Assembly: GCA_020632915.1 (NCBI GenBank)
Contig: JACKEP010000028.1
Span: 13,557 to 77,556, forward strand
Length of the DNA: 64,000 nucleotides
Direction of reading: 5' to 3'
Source: Alphaproteobacteria bacterium
GTDB taxonomy: Bacteria > Myxococcota_A > UBA796 > GCA-2862545
Shown here: one piece after another, positions 34,046 to 44,464 of the stretch
How the letters are laid out: every line of letters begins with the position of its first letter
Position numbering within the stretch: position 1 is the first letter of the stretch
The notes under the pieces: model-generated
The model's database searches: none
What the model was told of the DNA's origin: nothing
The model's input: the letters and a program-made list of their open reading frames with translations, nothing else
Program-made: the position numbers and the translations under genes

Positions 34046-34989
34046 GCGAATCGGTCGCACGGATGCGCGACGAGGTGGCGCGGGGCCTTGCCGCGCCCCA
34101 CAAGACGCTGTCTCCGAAGTTCTTCTACGACGCCCTGGGCAGCAAGCTCTTCGAGGCGATCACCTACACCGACGCCTACTACCCCACGCGGTGTGAGATG
34201 CAGATCCTCACGGCTCACGGCGCCGACATCGCGCGCGCCATCGGCCCCGCCGTGGCGCTCGTCGAGCTCGGGAGCGGCCAGAGCACGAAGGTGCCGCTGC
34301 TGCTGTCGCACCTGCCCGACGTGCGCGCCTACGTCCCTGTCGACATCGACGCCGCCACGCTCACGGAAGCGGCCCGTCGGCTCCGACGCCAGTTCCCCGG
34401 GCTCACGGTGGTGCCGGTGGCCGCCGATCTGTCCGGTCCGTGGGCCCTTCCCGACCTGCCCGAGCACGCGCGCACCGTGGTGTTCTACCCCGGGTCCACG
34501 CTGGGCAACCTCGACCCGGCCCACGCCACGGCGTTCCTCGACGACCTCGGACGCCGGCTGGCTCCGGGGGACGGGCTCGTGCTGGGGATCGACCTGGAGA
34601 AGGACCCCGCGGTGCTCGAGGCGGCCTACGACGACCCGGCTGGCGTGACCGCAGCGTTCAACCGCAACATGCTCGTGCACCTCAACCGTGTGGTGGGGAC
34701 GGACTTCGCCCCCCGGCGCTTCGCGCACGAGGCCTTCTGGAACGCCGACGCCCACCGCATCGAGATGCACCTGCGCAGCCTCGGTGCGCAGGTGGTGCAC
34801 CTGGGCCCGCACGCGTTCGCGTTCGACGACGGCGAGACGCTGCACACCGAGCGGTCCTACAAGTACACGCGGGAGCGTGTCGACGCGCTCACGGCGCACG
34901 CCGGCTTCGCGCGCCAGGCGTGGTGGACCGATCCGCAGGGCTGGTTCGGCGTGGGCGCCTACGTGCGCACGTCGGAGCCCACGCCCTGA
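34042..34989 (+). CDS. egtD: Histidine N-alpha-methyltransferase EgtD
   Basis: A 315-residue SAM-dependent enzyme that trimethylates histidine to hercynine. Family features: SPKFFYDALGSKLFEAIT, TDAYYPTRCE, the SAM motif VELGSGQSTKV, VFYPGSTLGNL, VLGIDLEKDP, NRNMLVHLNR and the C-terminal SYKYT. The GTG overlaps the egtB stop (GTGA). With egtB it completes the core ergothioneine pathway. Confidence 0.95.
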   Translation: MSESVARMRDEVARGLAAPHKTLSPKFFYDALGSKLFEAITYTDAYYPTRCEMQILTAHGADIARAIGPAVALVELGSGQSTKVPLLLSHLPDVRAYVPVDIDAATLTEAARRLRRQFPGLTVVPVAADLSGPWALPDLPEHARTVVFYPGSTLGNLDPAHATAFLDDLGRRLAPGDGLVLGIDLEKDPAVLEAAYDDPAGVTAAFNRNMLVHLNRVVGTDFAPRRFAHEAFWNADAHRIEMHLRSLGAQVVHLGPHAFAFDDGETLHTERSYKYTRERVDALTAHAGFARQAWWTDPQGWFGVGAYVRTSEPTP

Positions 34990-35011
34990 TCGCGGGAGCG
35001 ACGGGCCGGCC

Positions 35012-36685
<1,674 letters not shown>

Positions 36686-36779
36686 GACCTGACTCCGACA
36701 TCCGGGCGGCTGCGCGCGGGGGGCGGTGGTGTAACGTGGTCCGGGGACTCGGCTATGGAGCCGGGGGAGGTGGCGGTCG

Positions 36780-37880
36780 ATGGCCAAGGCAGGGCACCCG
36801 GGTCGGAGCCGTCGCGCCGCGAAGAAGCGCGTCAAGACGTCCGGGATGGCGCCGGGGAGTGCGGTCTACACCGGCCCCGAGCGCGACAGCGACGTCACCA
36901 TCGAGGTCATCGAGTACGGCGAGGACGCCTACCGGGCGATCGACGCCGTGCCCCCCAAGGAGACGCGTCAGTTCACCACCACGCCCACCGTGTCGTGGAT
37001 CAACGTCACCGGCGTCCACGACGCGGCGGTGATCGAGCAGGTGTGCGGCGCCCTCGGCATCCACCCGCTGGCCATGGAGGACGTGCTCCACACCGACACG
37101 CGCCCCAAGGCTGAGGACTACGTCGACTTCGTGTTCGCGGCGGCGAAGATGATCGTGCCGTGCGGGCCCGACGAGGACGGCCTCATCCACCGGGTGGAGC
37201 AGGTGGCGCTCGTGCTCGGCAACAGCTGGGTGGTCACCTTCCAGGAGACCCACGGCGACGTCTTCGACCCGCTCCGACGCCGGATCGAGAGCGGGCTCGG
37301 GCGCATCCGACGCATGCGGGCGGACTACCTCGCGCACGCCATCCTCGACGCGATCGTCGATGGCTACTTCGAGGTGCTGGAGCGCTTCGAGGAGCACGTC
37401 GCCGAGCTCGAGGACGAGGCGTTGCTGGGAGAGGCCACGGACCTGCCCAAGCAGGTCCACCACCTCAAGGTGGAGCTACTGGCGTTCCGGCGGCTGGTGT
37501 GGCCGCTCCGCGAGGCTGTGGCCGAGCTGCTGCGGCTCGACGACGACCGCATGTCGGAGGCCACGCGGCCGTTCTTCCGCGATCTGCACGACCACGTGCT
37601 GCAGACGGTCGACCTGTCCGACAGCCTGCGCGATCGGCTCGCGGCGCTGCTGGAGCTGCACCTCGCCGTCACCGGCGCGCGCACCAACGACGTGATGCGC
37701 GTGCTCACGGTGGTGGCCACCATCTTCATCCCGCTCACCTTCGTGGCCGGCATCTACGGCATGAACTTCGACGACATGCCCGAGCTGCACTGGGCGTGGG
37801 GCTACCCCTTGTCGCTGCTGGTGATGGGGGCGATCGCGGTGGTGATGCTCGCGTTCTTCCGGCGACGGGGCTGGCTGTGA
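36780..37880 (+). CDS. corA: CorA-type divalent cation channel
   Basis: A 366-residue CorA family protein for Mg2+/Co2+ uptake. It has a long cytoplasmic N-terminal domain (SWINVTGVHD), then two C-terminal helices with the selectivity motif YGMNF followed by DDMPEL and a basic end (FFRRRGWL). GGGGGAGG lies upstream of the ATG. Its stop overlaps the next gene, placing it in a unit with DUF432 and an MscS channel. Confidence 0.95.
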   Translation: MAKAGHPGRSRRAAKKRVKTSGMAPGSAVYTGPERDSDVTIEVIEYGEDAYRAIDAVPPKETRQFTTTPTVSWINVTGVHDAAVIEQVCGALGIHPLAMEDVLHTDTRPKAEDYVDFVFAAAKMIVPCGPDEDGLIHRVEQVALVLGNSWVVTFQETHGDVFDPLRRRIESGLGRIRRMRADYLAHAILDAIVDGYFEVLERFEEHVAELEDEALLGEATDLPKQVHHLKVELLAFRRLVWPLREAVAELLRLDDDRMSEATRPFFRDLHDHVLQTVDLSDSLRDRLAALLELHLAVTGARTNDVMRVLTVVATIFIPLTFVAGIYGMNFDDMPELHWAWGYPLSLLVMGAIAVVMLAFFRRRGWL

Positions 37881-38572
37881 GCGCCGTCCTCGAGCCCAGT
37901 GACGCGGTACCGGGGCGTCTGGCGTGGACCGTCGGTGGCCGCACGGCCTGCGCCGAACGCGTGGGTGGTGCGTGGCGCTACGTCCGCGACGACGTGGTCG
38001 CCGCCGTGGGCGACGAGGCGCCGTCGGCGGCGCTGCGCCTGGGCGGGGGCGACCTGGTGCTGCACCTGGCCGACCCGATCCTGCTCGGTCCGGGCAGCCG
38101 TGAGCGCCTGTGGCTGGCGCTGCCGCTGGAGGTGGTGGTCAGCCGCGCCGACGGCGTGGAGATCGACACCTTCCGCCCGGGCCTGCGCACCACGATGCTC
38201 GGGGCGGTCCACCTCGGTCGGCTCCTGCCGGCGATGCGCTGCGAGCGGGTGGCGTCACCGTCCGAGCTGCCCGGACCCCACCACGCCGCGCTGGCGGTGG
38301 AGGTGGTGGACGCGGGCATGGATCGCGTGCTCCTCCGGCGTGCGCCGGTCGCCGAAGGCGAGCTCACGCTGGCCTGGCACGACGGCGCGTTCCTCGCGGG
38401 TACGGTCCAGGTGATCGTGCACGACGCGCTGCGGGCGGAGGGCCGCGCGCTGCCGCTGGACCTGCCCGACGACGCGGTCGTCTTCCAGCGGCCCACGCCC
38501 CGGGGCGCCCACGCCGGCACGCTCGACTGGCTGATCGACGCCACCCGTCGCTCCACGGAGTTCCGCCTGTGA
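37877..38572 (+). CDS. DUF432 domain protein
   Basis: A 231-residue soluble protein that resembles DUF432, a family I know mainly from genes beside mechanosensitive channels. Visible blocks: LHLADPILLGPGSRERLWLALPLEVVVS, IDTFRPGLRTTMLGAVHLGRLLP and TLAWHDGAFLAGTVQVIVHDAL. It overlaps corA upstream and mscS downstream by 4 bases each, so translation is coupled. It may form a cytoplasmic regulator for the channel; that is inference. Family call is by resemblance. Confidence 0.7.
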   Translation: MSAVLEPSDAVPGRLAWTVGGRTACAERVGGAWRYVRDDVVAAVGDEAPSAALRLGGGDLVLHLADPILLGPGSRERLWLALPLEVVVSRADGVEIDTFRPGLRTTMLGAVHLGRLLPAMRCERVASPSELPGPHHAALAVEVVDAGMDRVLLRRAPVAEGELTLAWHDGAFLAGTVQVIVHDALRAEGRALPLDLPDDAVVFQRPTPRGAHAGTLDWLIDATRRSTEFRL

Positions 38573-39405
38573 GTCCCGTGTCGATGTGGACGGCGTTCCG
38601 CGCGTGGTGGGAGACGCCTGCGGTGGTCGGCACGCTCACGCTGTGCGTGGGCCTGGCGCTCGTGTGGCTCGTGGCCACGTTCGTGCACCGCCGCTTGCTG
38701 GCGAGCGGCAGCGCCCACATGGCGCTCGTGATGCGCAAGGCGGTGTCGTACGTCGGCGTCGCGCTGGTGCTGCTGCAGACGGCCCACAACCTGCAGATCG
38801 ACCTGTCGGCGGTGGTGGCCACGGCGGGGGTGGCCACGGTGGCGGTCGGCTTCGCGGCCCAGACCAGCCTGTCGAACCTGATCGCCGGGCTGTTCCTGCT
38901 GTTCGACCGGCCGTTCCGGGTGGGCGACATCGTCGAGCTCGAGGGGCGGCAGGGGGTGGTGCTGGAGATCAGCCTGATGTCCACGCTCGTCCGCACGTTC
39001 GACAACGTGTTGGTGCGCTGGCCGAACGAGGTCGTGCTCAAGGCCACGATCCTCAACTACAGCCGGTTCGGCGTCCGGCGCGTCGACGTGAAGGTGGGCG
39101 TGGCCTACGGCACCGATCTGGCCCGTGCGCGCGCCGTGCTCACGGCCGCGCTGCAGGACGTGCCGTACGTGCTGCTCGAGCCCGGCCTCGAGGTGATCAC
39201 CGTGGGGCTGCTGGACAGCGCGGTGGGCCTGGAGGTGCGGGCGTGGGTGGCCCGCACCGACTTCCTCGACGGTCGCACGGCGGTGGTCGAGACCATCCAC
39301 ACCGCACTCGGCGAGGCGGGCATCGAGATCCCGTTCCCGCAGGTCACCGTCTGGCACGGCGCCCGCCCGGCCGGGGAGGAAGGTCACAGCCCCACCGGTC
39401 CGTGA
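38569..39405 (+). CDS. mscS: Small-conductance mechanosensitive channel (MscS family)
   Basis: A 278-residue MscS-type channel. After two hydrophobic helices comes the pore helix region VGFAAQTSLSNLIAGLFLLFDRPFRVGDIVEL, here split in my reading as AQTSLSNLIAG then FDRPFRVGD, followed by the beta domain (WPNEVVLKATILNYS) and the C-terminal alpha/beta domain ending EIPFPQVTVW. It opens on membrane tension to release solutes. GTG at 38569 overlaps the DUF432 stop; an ATG at 38584 is an alternative. Confidence 0.93.
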   Translation: MSPVSMWTAFRAWWETPAVVGTLTLCVGLALVWLVATFVHRRLLASGSAHMALVMRKAVSYVGVALVLLQTAHNLQIDLSAVVATAGVATVAVGFAAQTSLSNLIAGLFLLFDRPFRVGDIVELEGRQGVVLEISLMSTLVRTFDNVLVRWPNEVVLKATILNYSRFGVRRVDVKVGVAYGTDLARARAVLTAALQDVPYVLLEPGLEVITVGLLDSAVGLEVRAWVARTDFLDGRTAVVETIHTALGEAGIEIPFPQVTVWHGARPAGEEGHSPTGP

Positions 39406-39465
39406 CGCCGGTCCGTCCCCGCCACGCTACGGTGGCGGCGGACAGGCGCGCGGGACGGAGGTCGG

Positions 39466-39990
39466 ATGCGGTGGGCGAGCGTCGGAGGGGTCCTGGTCGG
39501 GGTCGCGAGCTGCGGCCATGCCGACGACTGGTGTGGCCCCGACCTCGACAAGACCTGCCGCGTGGTGGACGGTCAGTGCGTCGACGACGCGGCCACGCGC
39601 GTCATCCGCCCGCTGACGGATCCGGTGATCAACACGCTCGTCGAGGCTCACGTCGACGGCACCTGCGTGCCCACGGTGATCCTGCGGTGTGCGGCGCCGG
39701 GCGGCGAGGTGCTCGTGCACTGGTACCGCGACGACGCCACCCCCACGGCCGTCGTGTACGACGACACGGCGCGCCAGTGGCGGGGCGAGCTGCTGGAGAC
39801 GCTCGATCCGGTGGGCTTCGGCGACATCTGCGGCAGCACGCTGCTGCTCGGTCCGGCCGACACCCTCGCCTGCATCGACGCGGCCGCCGATCTCGCCGGG
39901 ACGCTCCCGTCGTCGTGCACGCCCACGAGCGACGTGTGCAGGCCGGGGGATTGTGTCATCCTGGACCTGGGGCAGGAGGAGGGCACATGA
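39466..39990 (+). CDS. Cys-rich lipoprotein, paralogue 1
   Basis: A 174-residue lipoprotein (lipobox VASC) with many Cys: WCGPDL, KTCRVV, GQCVDD, GTCVPT, LRCAAP, DICGST, LACIDA, SSCTPT, DVCRPGDC. These could form several disulfides. GGAGG precedes the ATG. The next gene overlaps it and has a similar layout of Cys spacing, so the two are paralogues. The function is unknown. Confidence 0.8.
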   Translation: MRWASVGGVLVGVASCGHADDWCGPDLDKTCRVVDGQCVDDAATRVIRPLTDPVINTLVEAHVDGTCVPTVILRCAAPGGEVLVHWYRDDATPTAVVYDDTARQWRGELLETLDPVGFGDICGSTLLLGPADTLACIDAAADLAGTLPSSCTPTSDVCRPGDCVILDLGQEEGT

Positions 39991-40538
39991 ACAGGTCGTG
40001 GCTGGCGCTGCTGCTCGCAGCGTGTACCGGGGCGTCGACCGTAGGCGTCGACGTCGGTGGCGTCGGTGTGGACGTGGGGGTCGACGTGGCCCCGGACATG
40101 GTCGGCGAGTGTGGCGAGGCGATGTCGAGCCGCTGCTACGTCGACGGCGACGGCCTGTGCGTCGATCCGTCCGCGGTCGTGCCACGCACGCTCGACACCG
40201 AGGCGGTGCAGGACATGCGCGATGCCGGCGCCACGGACTGTGTGGCACGCGTGATCGTCACCTGCGCCAACGGCTCGGTGGTGGTGTGGTCGGCGGGGGA
40301 CGCCCAGGTGGTGGCCTACGACGGCGACGGCACGTGGCGCGGCGAGCTGGCGACGTCGTCCGACGGGGCGTTCGGGCCCGTGTGCGGCGACATGGCCTAC
40401 CTGGGCGATCCGGACGTGCTGGCCTGCGTGCTCGCGGCCTCGTCACGGTCCGCCAACGTCCCCACGCCGTGTGACGGCGGCACGTCGTGCGCCGCGGGGG
40501 AGTGCCTGCTGGAGATCGATCGCTCCAGCGCGATGTGA
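39987..40538 (+). CDS. Cys-rich lipoprotein, paralogue 2
   Basis: A 183-residue lipoprotein (lipobox LAAC) with a Gly/Val/Asp repeat linker (GVDVGGVGVDVGVDV) and a Cys pattern like its neighbour: CGEAMSSRCYVDG, LCVDPS, DCVARVIVTC, WRGEL, VCGDMAYLG, LACVLAA, and a final CDGGTSCAAGECLLEID. The ATG overlaps the preceding stop with AGGAGG upstream. Likely secreted together with paralogue 1. Confidence 0.8.
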   Translation: MNRSWLALLLAACTGASTVGVDVGGVGVDVGVDVAPDMVGECGEAMSSRCYVDGDGLCVDPSAVVPRTLDTEAVQDMRDAGATDCVARVIVTCANGSVVVWSAGDAQVVAYDGDGTWRGELATSSDGAFGPVCGDMAYLGDPDVLACVLAASSRSANVPTPCDGGTSCAAGECLLEIDRSSAM

Positions 40539-40557
40539 GCCTTCGGCGAACGCCGAC

Positions 40558-41850
40558 TCACGCGCGTCCGAGGATCGCGTCGAGCGCCGGCGTGCGGAAC
40601 AGGCCGTCGGGGTCGAAGGCCTCCGCGAGGGCGCGGAAGGCCGGAGCGTCGGGGTAGAGCGCGTCGACCTCGTGCGCCGCCAGCGTGGTCTCCTTGCCCC
40701 AGTGGGGTCGCGCCCCGACGGTGCGGCCCCAGCCCTGGAACGCCGTGAACGCGGCGTCGACCGCCGGGCTGCGCGCGCCGTACATGCCGAGCTGGCAGGT
40801 GTCACGGCCCGACGCGGGGCTCATCCAGCTGTCGTCCCCGCGCACGAAGCGCACCTCCTGGATGAAGTCGAGCGGCGCCCGCTGGCGTCCGATGCAGTCC
40901 CGCGCGGCGTGCATCGCCTCGGCCGTGCGGCCGACCTCGACCGCGAGCTCGGTCTCCCGGTGACGGGGCGGCATCACCAGCGTGAGCAGGTGGTCGCTGC
41001 GGCCGCGGCGCGTGCCCGGGACCAGGTGGATGCGATCGATGGTGCGGGTGATCGTGGGGATCAGCGGGGGCACGCGGCCGCCAAGCGCCAGGACGGCGGG
41101 GAAGACGGTCCGGTTCACGAGGCCGTCGATGGTCCACGCCAGGGCGCTCCGCTCGCCCGGTGCGTCGGTGAGGTCGTAGGCGAACACGAGCGCGTCGTCG
41201 GACGGGGGCAGCCACCACAGCTTGACGAACGCGTGGTCTCGGGCCATCGCCTCGGCCTGTGCCGCGGCGTCGTCGAAGGGCAGCCGGAAGCGGCGCTCCT
41301 CCAGCCGGAAGGCGGGCACGACCGCGAGCGTGACCTCGGTGAGCAGGCCGAGGGCGCCCAGGTGGACCCGCACCGCCGGCAGGCGAGGGTCGCCCTCCTC
41401 CAGCACGACGACCTCCCCCGTGCCGTCGACGAGGCGCGCGGCGGTCACCAGCGTGCCGAGGTTGCCGTGGCGCAGCGTGGAGCCGTGGGTGCCGGTGGCG
41501 ATGGCGCCCGCCACGGTCTGCGCCGTGATCGAGCCGAGCACCGGCAGGGCGAGGTCGTGGGTGGCGAGCACGTCGACCAGCGTCGCCAACGTGCATCCGG
41601 CCTGGACGGTGACGCGGCAGGCGTCGCGGTCGACGGCGACGAAGCGGTCGAGGTCGTGCAGCTCCACCTGGACGTCGTCGCCCGCTGCGAGGGGCGACCA
41701 GGAATGCCGGGCGCCGCTGACCTTGAGGCGCTCGCCCGCGGCCCGCGCGCGACGGACCAGCGCCACCACCTCGTCCTCCGAGCCCGGACGTTCCCACCGG
41801 CGCGGGGAGGTGCGCACCGTGCGGGCCCAGTTCTCGAAGGGACGGCTCAT
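40558..41850 (-). CDS. Aldonolactone-oxidase-type FAD-linked oxidoreductase
   Basis: A 430-residue flavoprotein of the VAO family, D-arabinono/L-gulono-1,4-lactone oxidase branch. The FAD domain begins FENWARTV and has the His of a covalent FAD site in SGARHSWSPLA, then VLGSITAQTVAGAIATGTHGS. The C-terminal domain has the HWGK motif (RPHWGKETTL) typical of this branch. It probably oxidises a sugar lactone or alditol using oxygen or a quinone. The ribosome-binding site is weak. Substrate unknown. Confidence 0.88.
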   Translation of the reverse strand: MSRPFENWARTVRTSPRRWERPGSEDEVVALVRRARAAGERLKVSGARHSWSPLAAGDDVQVELHDLDRFVAVDRDACRVTVQAGCTLATLVDVLATHDLALPVLGSITAQTVAGAIATGTHGSTLRHGNLGTLVTAARLVDGTGEVVVLEEGDPRLPAVRVHLGALGLLTEVTLAVVPAFRLEERRFRLPFDDAAAQAEAMARDHAFVKLWWLPPSDDALVFAYDLTDAPGERSALAWTIDGLVNRTVFPAVLALGGRVPPLIPTITRTIDRIHLVPGTRRGRSDHLLTLVMPPRHRETELAVEVGRTAEAMHAARDCIGRQRAPLDFIQEVRFVRGDDSWMSPASGRDTCQLGMYGARSPAVDAAFTAFQGWGRTVGARPHWGKETTLAAHEVDALYPDAPAFRALAEAFDPDGLFRTPALDAILGRA

Positions 41851-41892
41851 CCGGTGGTCATAGCGCAGGCGGCGGCCGGCGGGAGGCCAGCG

Positions 41893-42342
41893 TCACGCGG
41901 GCAGGACGAGGCGCATCGCCCAGGACGTGGTCGCCTGCGTGACCGGGCAGTCGTTCGTGGTCTCGACGACCTCGTCGGGCGCGCCGGTGGTCGACGCGAG
42001 GATGGTGCCGTCGCGCCGGACGATGACGGTGACGTCGAGCGGATCGACGAGGCCCGAGTGCAGCACGGTGAGGCCGGTGACGAGGCCGTCGGCCACGAGC
42101 ACGACCAGGCCTTCGTCGCAGGTGGGATCGCCCGTCATCGGCATGGTCACCTCGCACGTGAGCGTGCCCAGCGGCAGCTCCACGGCGTACAGCCAGGTGC
42201 CGTCGGGGGCGGTGCTCCCGGCGAGCTCGATGGCGAGCAGGTCGGTCTGCACGATGTCGGTGCGCGGACCGATGGGGCAGGTGGCCGGGTCGCAGGCCAC
42301 GGCGAGCGCCAGGGCGGCGGGGGCGAACAGGGAGACGCGCAC
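41893..42342 (-). CDS. Hypothetical lipoprotein
   Basis: A 149-residue lipoprotein with signal ending LAVAC and early Cys residues (CDPATCPIG). The rest is beta-rich with CEVTM, DPTCDEG and NDCPVTQ. GTG start with GGAGG six bases upstream; the site lies in a GGAGGCCTCC palindrome. It is 20 bases downstream of another lipoprotein gene and probably co-transcribed with it. No domain recognised. Confidence 0.75.
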   Translation of the reverse strand: MRVSLFAPAALALAVACDPATCPIGPRTDIVQTDLLAIELAGSTAPDGTWLYAVELPLGTLTCEVTMPMTGDPTCDEGLVVLVADGLVTGLTVLHSGLVDPLDVTVIVRRDGTILASTTGAPDEVVETTNDCPVTQATTSWAMRLVLPA

Positions 42343-42362
42343 GGAGGCCTCCGGAGGGGACG

Positions 42363-42950
42363 TCAGCCCGGGGGGAGCCCGGGGACCACGTCGAGGATCA
42401 TCAGGCGCCAGGTGTTGTAGCCGTGGTTGTGCAGGTGCAGCACCACCGGCGTGCCGATCGGGGCGTCGGCGTCGACCTCGGCGTCGAGGTTGAACGGCGC
42501 GGCCTCGGACGGGATGGGGATGTGCTCGTCGAAGATCACGTGGTCGCCGAGCGCGATGGCGACGTGGGCTTCGGCCGGCTCCTCAGCGATGAGGCCGTTG
42601 TTGTAGAAGAACGTGCGCACCCGGTCGCCCGCGTGGACGGCGGCGAGGGAGGGCTGGCTGGCCACCAGGTAGGTGCACTTGCGCGTGTCGACGTCGACGC
42701 CCTCGCCCTCCCGGTAGAAGCCGTCCACCCCGCACACGACGGTGTCGGGGCGGTGGGTCGGGAACGGGTCGGTGTCGCCGGTGCCGTCGTCGCGCACCCA
42801 CGCGTCGTGGTCGATGAGCGTCGACGGCACGCCGGGGGCGACCGGCTCGGTGTCGTCGGTGTCGGCGCTGTGGGTGTCGGCGTCGTCGGACGGGGTGCCG
42901 GCGCTGCAGGCGGCGAGGACGAGGCAGAGGCCGACGGGGGGGCGGAGCAT
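42363..42950 (-). CDS. Hypothetical lipoprotein with acidic linker
   Basis: A 195-residue lipoprotein (lipobox LAAC) with a Ser/Asp/Thr linker (DADTHSADTDDTEP). The core holds VCGVDGFY, a KCTYLV segment, VRTFFYNNG and LHLHNHGYNTWR near the end, reminiscent of a small Ig-like or peptidase-inhibitor fold but not assigned. The ATG lacks a clear ribosome-binding site. First of two minus-strand lipoprotein genes, divergent from rimO. Confidence 0.7.
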   Translation of the reverse strand: MLRPPVGLCLVLAACSAGTPSDDADTHSADTDDTEPVAPGVPSTLIDHDAWVRDDGTGDTDPFPTHRPDTVVCGVDGFYREGEGVDVDTRKCTYLVASQPSLAAVHAGDRVRTFFYNNGLIAEEPAEAHVAIALGDHVIFDEHIPIPSEAAPFNLDAEVDADAPIGTPVVLHLHNHGYNTWRLMILDVVPGLPPG

Positions 42951-43062
42951 GGGCGTTCGTACACGGTGGGGACGGGACCGTCCACGTCCGGGGACACAAC
43001 GCGCCAGTGCGGCCGGGCGTGCCGGCGGATAGGTCGGCGGGCCCCATGGCGGAGGTTGCTCC

Positions 43063-44403
43063 ATGTCCACCCGCAAGGTCCACGTCGTGTCGCTGGGCTG
43101 TCCCAAGGCCCGGGTCGACACCGAGGTGATGGTCGGGCTCGCGCAGGCGCGCGGGTGGGAGCTGGTCGGCGAGGCCGATGCCGCCGACGCCATCATCGTC
43201 AACACCTGCAGCTTCCTGCAGTCGGCGATCGACGAGTCGGTCGACGTGATCGACGAGATGGCGGTCCACCGCGCCCACGGAGCCCGGCTGGTGGTCACGG
43301 GCTGCCTGCCCAGCCGCTTCGGCAACGAGCTGGCTGCCGAGCTGCCCGACGTCGACACGTTCCTCGGCACGTCCGACCTCCACCGCATCGCCGACGCGCT
43401 CGACGGCACGCTGCCGGATCGGTCCTACATCCGGCAGGGCTGGTCGCACCTGTACGAGGACACCGGCGACGCCCGCACCGTCACCACGCGCGGCGCGACG
43501 GCCTTCCTCAAGCTCGCCGAGGGCTGCAACCGCACGTGCACGTTCTGCATCATCCCGTCGATCCGCGGCAAGCAGCGCAGCCGGCCCATCGAGGTGGTGG
43601 TCGACGAGGCGAAGCGGCTGGCCGACCACGGCATCCAGGAGCTGGTGCTCGTGGCGCAGGACCTGACGTCGTACGGCACAGACCTGGGCGACAAGCGGTC
43701 CCTCGTGCGGCTGCTCGACGCGCTGGAGTCCGTCGATGTGTCCTGGATCCGGCTGATGTACGCCTACCCGTGGAACTTCACCGACGAGCTGCTCGACCGC
43801 ATCGCCACGTCCGAGCGCATCGTGCGCTACGTCGACATGCCGCTGCAGCACATCTCCAGTCGGGTGCTCACCGACATGCGGCGCAACATCTCCCGCGACG
43901 CGCAGGCCCGCCTGCTCGACCGGCTGCGCGCGATCCCGGGGATGGTGCTGCGCTCCACGTTCATCACCGGCTTCCCCGGCGAGACCGACGCCGAGTTCGC
44001 CGAGCTCAAGGACTGGATCGGCCACGTGCGCTTCGACCGGCTGGGCGTGTTCGCCTACTCCCAGGAGACCGGCACACCCGCGGGCGATCGTGTCGACCAG
44101 GTGCCCGAGGAGGTGCGTGAGGAACGCCGCGACGAGCTGCTGGCGCTGCAGCAGGGCATCCACCGCGAGAAGATGGCGGAGATGCTCGGCCACGACGTGG
44201 ACGTGCTCGTGGACGGCGCGAGCGAGGACTACGAGGGCCTGCTGGAGGGGCGCTACTACGGCCAGGCCCCCGACATCGACGGGGTGGTGCTCCTCCAGAT
44301 CCAGGATCCCGACCTCGAGCTCGCCCCGGGCGACTTCGTGCGCGCCCACGTCACCGCCCACGACGACTACGACCTCGTCGGGACCGTACGTCCGGAGGCG
44401 TGA
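43063..44403 (+). CDS. rimO: Ribosomal protein uS12 methylthiotransferase RimO
   Basis: A 446-residue radical-SAM enzyme that adds a methylthio group to Asp of ribosomal protein S12. The N-terminal cluster Cys lie in SLGCPKA, NTCSFL and TGCLPS; the radical-SAM triad is CNRTCTFC followed by IPSIRGKQRSRP. A TRAM domain ends the protein. The KARVDTE text after the first Cys fits RimO rather than MiaB. GGAGG precedes the ATG. Confidence 0.96.
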   Translation: MSTRKVHVVSLGCPKARVDTEVMVGLAQARGWELVGEADAADAIIVNTCSFLQSAIDESVDVIDEMAVHRAHGARLVVTGCLPSRFGNELAAELPDVDTFLGTSDLHRIADALDGTLPDRSYIRQGWSHLYEDTGDARTVTTRGATAFLKLAEGCNRTCTFCIIPSIRGKQRSRPIEVVVDEAKRLADHGIQELVLVAQDLTSYGTDLGDKRSLVRLLDALESVDVSWIRLMYAYPWNFTDELLDRIATSERIVRYVDMPLQHISSRVLTDMRRNISRDAQARLLDRLRAIPGMVLRSTFITGFPGETDAEFAELKDWIGHVRFDRLGVFAYSQETGTPAGDRVDQVPEEVREERRDELLALQQGIHREKMAEMLGHDVDVLVDGASEDYEGLLEGRYYGQAPDIDGVVLLQIQDPDLELAPGDFVRAHVTAHDDYDLVGTVRPEA

Positions 44404-44415
44404 ACCGTCGCCGGG

Positions 44416-44444
44416 GTGACCGGCAGGCCCGCGCGATCTATGCT
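44416..44444 (+). promoter_or_regulatory. Candidate promoter
   Basis: GTGACC and TATGCT with a 17-base spacer (4/6 each) lie between rimO and the TerB-FHA gene, 21 bases before its ATG. It would give a very short leader. Pattern match only. Confidence 0.3.
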
Positions 44445-44464
44445 CCCGCACGTTGGGGGAACGG

